Positions 6,297 through 9,068 of a DNA stretch of 9,068 nt are shown here, in pieces. Made by a program: the position numbers and the translations under genes. This stretch comes from a bacterium. Its GTDB lineage: Bacteria > Verrucomicrobiota > Kiritimatiellia > UBA8416. Each line of letters starts with the position of its first letter. The first letter of the stretch is position 1. Below the pieces are notes generated by a model. It made no database searches. It saw only the letters and a list, made by a program, of their open reading frames with translations, and was not told the origin of the DNA. The stretch spans positions 1-9,068 of the forward strand of contig JAIFLS010000054.1 of NCBI GenBank assembly GCA_020048935.1, given 5' to 3'.

Positions 6297-7459
6297 CCAC
6301 AAACGAACTACTGGCCGTAACTGCGGGAAAATTCAGCACCTGGTACGGCAGACCACACACCGTCGCCGCCTATGCGCCAGGGCGTATCGAGGTCATCGGC
6401 AACCATACCGACTACAACGAAGGCTATGTCCTTTCAGCCGCGATCAACATGGGCGTCTGCTTCCTGGCGGCCCCCTCACCTGACAGCACCTGCCGACTCG
6501 TGGCGGGCGACCTGATGGAGGAAGTCGCCTTCGACATGCACCGTGTGCAGCGCGATCCCGACACCATGTGGGCCAACTACATCAAGGGCGTATTCGCCAA
6601 ACTTATCCCGCACGTGAAGAATGGCAAGGGCTGGCACGGGCTCTTCTTCAGCACCGTGCCGCTGGGGGCCGGGCTCTCCAGTTCCGCCGCGCTGGAGATG
6701 AGCGCGGCGCTCGGGCTTTGCGGACTGTACGGCATTGAGCGCCCGCCATTGGAACTGGCCCTGATCGGACAGGCGGCGGAACACGAGTATGCCGGCACGA
6801 AATGCGGCGTGATGGACCAGATTTCCAGCCTCTTCGGAAAGGAAGGACATCTGGTCAAAAGCGATTTCCGCACCCTGAAGGTCGAGACCACCCCCATCGG
6901 CAGTAACTTCTGCTTCCTGGTGGTCGGCACCAACGCCAAGCATGCGCTGGTGGACGGGGCCTACAACGAGCGACGCGCGAGCTGCGAGACGGCGGCGGCC
7001 TGGTTTGCCGGCAAGCTGGATCATCCCGTGAAGGCACTGCGCGATGTCAGCATGGATGAATGGCTGCAATACAAGGACCAGATGCCGGCTCTGGCGGCCA
7101 AGCGCGCCGCGCATGTGATCGGGGAGAACGAGCGCGTCCTGGCCGGTGCCGAGGCACTGCAACGCGGCGACATCAAGCATTTCGGATTCCTGATGTTCGA
7201 GTCACACCACAGTTCCATCGTCAATTTCGAGAATTCATGTCCGGAGCTGGACTTCGTTGTCGATCAGTCCCGCCGTATACCCGGCATTTTGGGTGCGCGA
7301 CTATCGGGCGGTGGTTTCGGGGGAAGCGCCGTACTGCTGGCGCATCCGCAGGATGTGGCAAGCATTGCACAGGCGCTGAGCGGCCCCTACCTGAAGAAGT
7401 TCGGCCACCCCTGCACCGTACACACAATCATTCCATCAAACGGCGCACGTATTTTGTAG
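6293..7459 (+). CDS. galK: Galactokinase (GHMP kinase family)
   Basis: Galactokinase phosphorylates galactose at C1 with ATP, the entry step of the Leloir pathway in the cytoplasm. At 388 residues the length is normal. The galactokinase signature is at 31-47 (GRIEVIGNHTDYNEGYVL including the preceding Gly). GHMP motif 2, the ATP loop, is PLGAGLSSSAALE at 123-135. The probable catalytic Asp175 is in KCGVMDQ, a conserved YNERRASCE block starts at 224, and motif 3 is GARLSGGGFGGSAVLL at 334-349. In place of the usual GEHTDY it has GNHTDY, so Glu is Asn at residue 37. That position contacts the sugar in well-studied galactokinases, so another C1-phosphorylated sugar cannot be excluded. The ATG overlaps the mutase stop (ATGA), so the two genes are one operon. 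No galT or galE is in the window. Confidence 0.92.
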   Translation: MTTNELLAVTAGKFSTWYGRPHTVAAYAPGRIEVIGNHTDYNEGYVLSAAINMGVCFLAAPSPDSTCRLVAGDLMEEVAFDMHRVQRDPDTMWANYIKGVFAKLIPHVKNGKGWHGLFFSTVPLGAGLSSSAALEMSAALGLCGLYGIERPPLELALIGQAAEHEYAGTKCGVMDQISSLFGKEGHLVKSDFRTLKVETTPIGSNFCFLVVGTNAKHALVDGAYNERRASCETAAAWFAGKLDHPVKALRDVSMDEWLQYKDQMPALAAKRAAHVIGENERVLAGAEALQRGDIKHFGFLMFESHHSSIVNFENSCPELDFVVDQSRRIPGILGARLSGGGFGGSAVLLAHPQDVASIAQALSGPYLKKFGHPCTVHTIIPSNGARIL

Positions 7460-7525
7460 GCAAGCCAGCCGCTCGGGGCTTCCGTGCAAAAACGAATGGG
7501 TAACTGGAGAAAAATCGAATCGAAC

Positions 7526-7613
7526 ATCCAACAACCAACGCCCAACAACCAACGCCCAAGTTGGGGAGCATTCCTTGGATTGTTGGGCGTTGGATGTTGG
7601 TTGTTGGGCGTTG
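7526..7613. repeat. Palindromic element made of 7-base repeats
   Basis: The left arm reads as five 7-base units of the form NNCCAAC (ATCCAAC, AACCAAC, GCCCAAC, AACCAAC, then GCCCAAG). It includes two perfect tandem copies of the 14-base CCAACAACCAACGC at 7528-7541 and 7542-7555. After a short centre (7561-7573) the right arm carries the complement as GTTGGNN units (TTGGATT, GTTGGGC, GTTGGAT, GTTGGTT, GTTGGGC, GTTG). Either strand would fold into a hairpin of about 35 pairs with several alternative registers. It fills much of the 195-base gap between galK and the peptidase gene. From memory, such CCAAC/GTTGG palindromes recur between genes in some Verrucomicrobia-related genomes, which I cannot check here. 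No T-run follows, so it is not a standard terminator. Confidence 0.85.
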
Positions 7614-7633
7614 AAATGAATTGAAGTTATAAA
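7604..7633 (+). promoter_or_regulatory. Possible promoter for the peptidase gene, -35 inside the repeat
   Basis: TATAAA (7628-7633, five of six matches) sits 22 bases before the peptidase ATG. Upstream with an 18-base spacer is TTGGGC (7604-7609, three of six), which lies in the last heptad of the palindrome. The -10 is credible and the -35 weak, so the promoter remains tentative. Transcripts would start near 7640, leaving a leader of only about 15 nt. Confidence 0.25.
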
Positions 7634-7654
7634 CAAGTACAGAAAGGTTTTATT

Positions 7655-8674
7655 ATGCACCATGTCAATTACGAGACCCGCAGGCGGCGGCCCGGCTGCT
7701 TTTTCACCCTTGTCCTGCTGCTTATCGCAGGCTTCCTCATGGCCTGGTTCCTTCCTCCCCCACCTGAACATTCCATGCTGGCTTCCTGGTTCTCCAGCCC
7801 TGTCGCCACGGAGGGTGCCGATGAGTTCCCCGCACTGGACGAGATCTGGTCAGAAGGCAGCGGCACGAACAAGGTGGTCCGGATTCCGCTTTCCGGGATG
7901 ATCATGCTTGACCAGTCCGCCTCCGGGATCTTCGGCGGCGTCAGTTCCTCGGACATGGCACTGCTGGCCATCCGTCGCGCCTCGGCCGACCCCGACGTCC
8001 AGGCCATCATCATGGAAATCGACAGCGGCGGCGGTGGCATCACCGCCAGCGACATCCTGTATCACGCGCTGCTGAACTTCAAGGCGAAGGATCCCCGCCG
8101 CCGCGTGGTCTCGATCTGCGGAGATATGGCGGCATCCGGTGCCTATTACATCGCGCTGGCATCCGACCGCATCATTGCCCGTCCCACGACGATCACCGGC
8201 TCGATCGGGGTGATCATCCAGAGCGTCAACCTGCGCCTACTGGCCGAACGGTACGGCATCGCCGACGTGACCTTCAAATCCGGCGAGAACAAGGATCTGC
8301 TCAACCCCCTTGGCGATATCTCCGAGCAGGAACGCGAGATCGTGCAATCCGTCGTGGATGCCATGCACCAGCGTTTCGTCTCGCTGGTGGCGAAACACCG
8401 CTCGATCCCCGATGACAAACTGGCCACGCTGACGGACGGCCGCATTTTCACGGCCCAGGCGGCAATGGAACAGGGACTGATTGACGACATCGGCTACTGG
8501 GAGGACGCGGTCAGCCAGACGCTCACTTTGCTCGATGTTCCCGATATCATCATCTACCGCTACGAGGAATCCTTCTCCATCTCGGCATTGCTGAAAGCGA
8601 CCAGGGAACTCAATCCTCGCGCCTGGCTTGGGCGTCAGGACAGCGCACGCCTTCAGTACCGTCTTTCGCTGTAG
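7655..8674 (+). CDS. sppA: Membrane-anchored signal peptide peptidase, SppA type (S49 family)
   Basis: S49 peptidases degrade cleaved signal peptides and other peptides at the membrane using a Ser-Lys dyad. The 339 residues match the short, single-domain SppA form rather than the double-length E. coli form. A basic N-terminus (RRRR) precedes one hydrophobic anchor at about 15-33, followed by Pro-rich PPPP. Core motifs are IPLSGMI, then IIMEIDSGGGGITASD (118-133), with catalytic Ser161 in MAASGAYYIA, SDRIIARPTTITGSIGV, and Lys213 in SGENKDLLNP. The Ser-Lys distance of 52 residues equals that of the Bacillus subtilis enzyme as I remember it. DGRIFTAQAAMEQGLID is the usual later signature. AAAGG (7643-7647) lies 7 bases upstream of the ATG. 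The Nudix gene begins 2 bases after the stop, so the two are probably co-translated. Confidence 0.95.
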   Translation: MHHVNYETRRRRPGCFFTLVLLLIAGFLMAWFLPPPPEHSMLASWFSSPVATEGADEFPALDEIWSEGSGTNKVVRIPLSGMIMLDQSASGIFGGVSSSDMALLAIRRASADPDVQAIIMEIDSGGGGITASDILYHALLNFKAKDPRRRVVSICGDMAASGAYYIALASDRIIARPTTITGSIGVIIQSVNLRLLAERYGIADVTFKSGENKDLLNPLGDISEQEREIVQSVVDAMHQRFVSLVAKHRSIPDDKLATLTDGRIFTAQAAMEQGLIDDIGYWEDAVSQTLTLLDVPDIIIYRYEESFSISALLKATRELNPRAWLGRQDSARLQYRLSL

Positions 8675-8676
8675 CC

Positions 8677-9068
8677 ATGCATAAAGTCAGCGATATCGAT
8701 TGGGCCACATGGCAGCCTCGGCAGCGGGCCACCCTATTGTTCGTGATCGAGCATAACCAGGTCTTGCTGATCCACAAGAAGCGCGGACTCGGAGCGGGCA
8801 AGATCAACGGACCCGGCGGACGACTCGAGCCTGGCGAGACCCCGCTTGCCGCGGCGGTACGTGAAGTACAGGAGGAACTCTGCATCACCCCCGGCGACAT
8901 CGAGTTTAGCGGCGAGCTTTTCTTCCAGTTTACCGATGGGCTCTCGATCCACTGTACTGTATTCCGTGCCGCCTCCCACGATGGGGAACCTCGGGAAACA
9001 GACGAAGCCATACCGCTCTGGATGGATCTGGAAAAAATCCCCTACGACCGGATGTGGACCGACGACCG
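8677..9068 (+). CDS. Nudix hydrolase, MTH1-like (8-oxo-dGTP diphosphatase type), partial
   Basis: Translation from ATG 8677 stays open to the window end (130 codons), so the last part is missing. The Nudix box is clear: NGPGGRLEPGETPLAAAV followed by REVQEEL, with the metal-binding Glu residues in place. The box's last Gly is replaced by Cys (LCI instead of the usual xGU). The preceding GKINGPGG, the early strand ATLLFVIEHNQVLLIHKKRG, and the end IPYDRMWTDD resemble MTH1-type enzymes, which hydrolyse oxidised purine nucleoside triphosphates to monophosphates and so prevent mutation. Substrate is inferred from this resemblance only. The gene starts 2 bases after the peptidase stop and has no strong ribosome-binding site of its own, which suggests translational coupling. 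The window edge falls where such proteins normally have about 20-30 residues left. Confidence 0.9.
   Translation, partial: MHKVSDIDWATWQPRQRATLLFVIEHNQVLLIHKKRGLGAGKINGPGGRLEPGETPLAAAVREVQEELCITPGDIEFSGELFFQFTDGLSIHCTVFRAASHDGEPRETDEAIPLWMDLEKIPYDRMWTDD

Noticed and set aside
6476..7180. Minus-strand open frame of 234 codons across galK
   Set aside because: Shadow of galactokinase, which carries complete GHMP motifs.
7526..7613. CRISPR-like array
   Set aside because: The repeats are 7 bases long with no unique spacers and are arranged as two inverted arms. No cas gene is present.
7436..7771. Minus-strand 111-codon frame spanning the heptad palindrome
   Set aside because: Its peptide (NAQQPTSNAQQ, then GRWLLDV) is only a translation of the repeat units, and it overlaps the 5' part of sppA and the end of galK.

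Overview
The window is about 9 kb of GC-rich bacterial DNA (GC roughly 55-60%) with normal coding density. No tRNA, rRNA, CRISPR array, transposase or phage gene is visible. The source looks like a Gram-negative bacterium. A PVC-type lineage (Kiritimatiellota, Lentisphaerota or Verrucomicrobiota) is my guess from the exported beta-sandwich protein and the heptad palindrome repeat, but nothing here proves it.

Left third (1-2788, all minus strand, reading right to left). An AraC-family regulator (1865-2728) has its own good sigma70-type promoter. It lies upstream of a two-gene unit: an exported protein with a CBM96/DNRLRE-like beta-sandwich (334-1626) and, 20 bases further on, the first 104 codons of a second exported protein that leaves the window at base 1. 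A perfect 6-bp-arm inverted repeat lies between regulator and target, so local control of a cell-surface or polysaccharide-related function is a reasonable but unproven reading.

Middle (2750-4773). About 450 bases (2750-3205) hold no convincing gene, only one minus-strand reading frame cut by a single TGA. Next come, overlapping by 4 bases, a DUF167/YggU-family protein (3206-3427) and the ribosome-assembly GTPase Der (3424-4773).

Right half (4797-9068, plus strand). A promoter-like pair precedes a leader of about 140 nt. Almost all of the leader is one 90-nt hairpin (4852-4941, 22 consecutive outer base pairs). A phosphomannomutase/phosphoglucomutase (4971-6296) follows and overlaps a galactokinase (6293-7459) by ATGA, giving a sugar-phosphate operon. 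A palindrome built of 7-base repeats (7526-7613) separates this from a membrane-anchored SppA-type S49 peptidase (7655-8674). Two bases later starts an MTH1-like Nudix hydrolase that is cut by the window end.

The protein-coding genes are mostly recognisable housekeeping types. The parts that known features do not explain are the leader hairpin before the mutase gene, the heptad palindrome before sppA, the interrupted frame at 2750-3205, and the regulator plus exported-protein cluster at the left edge.
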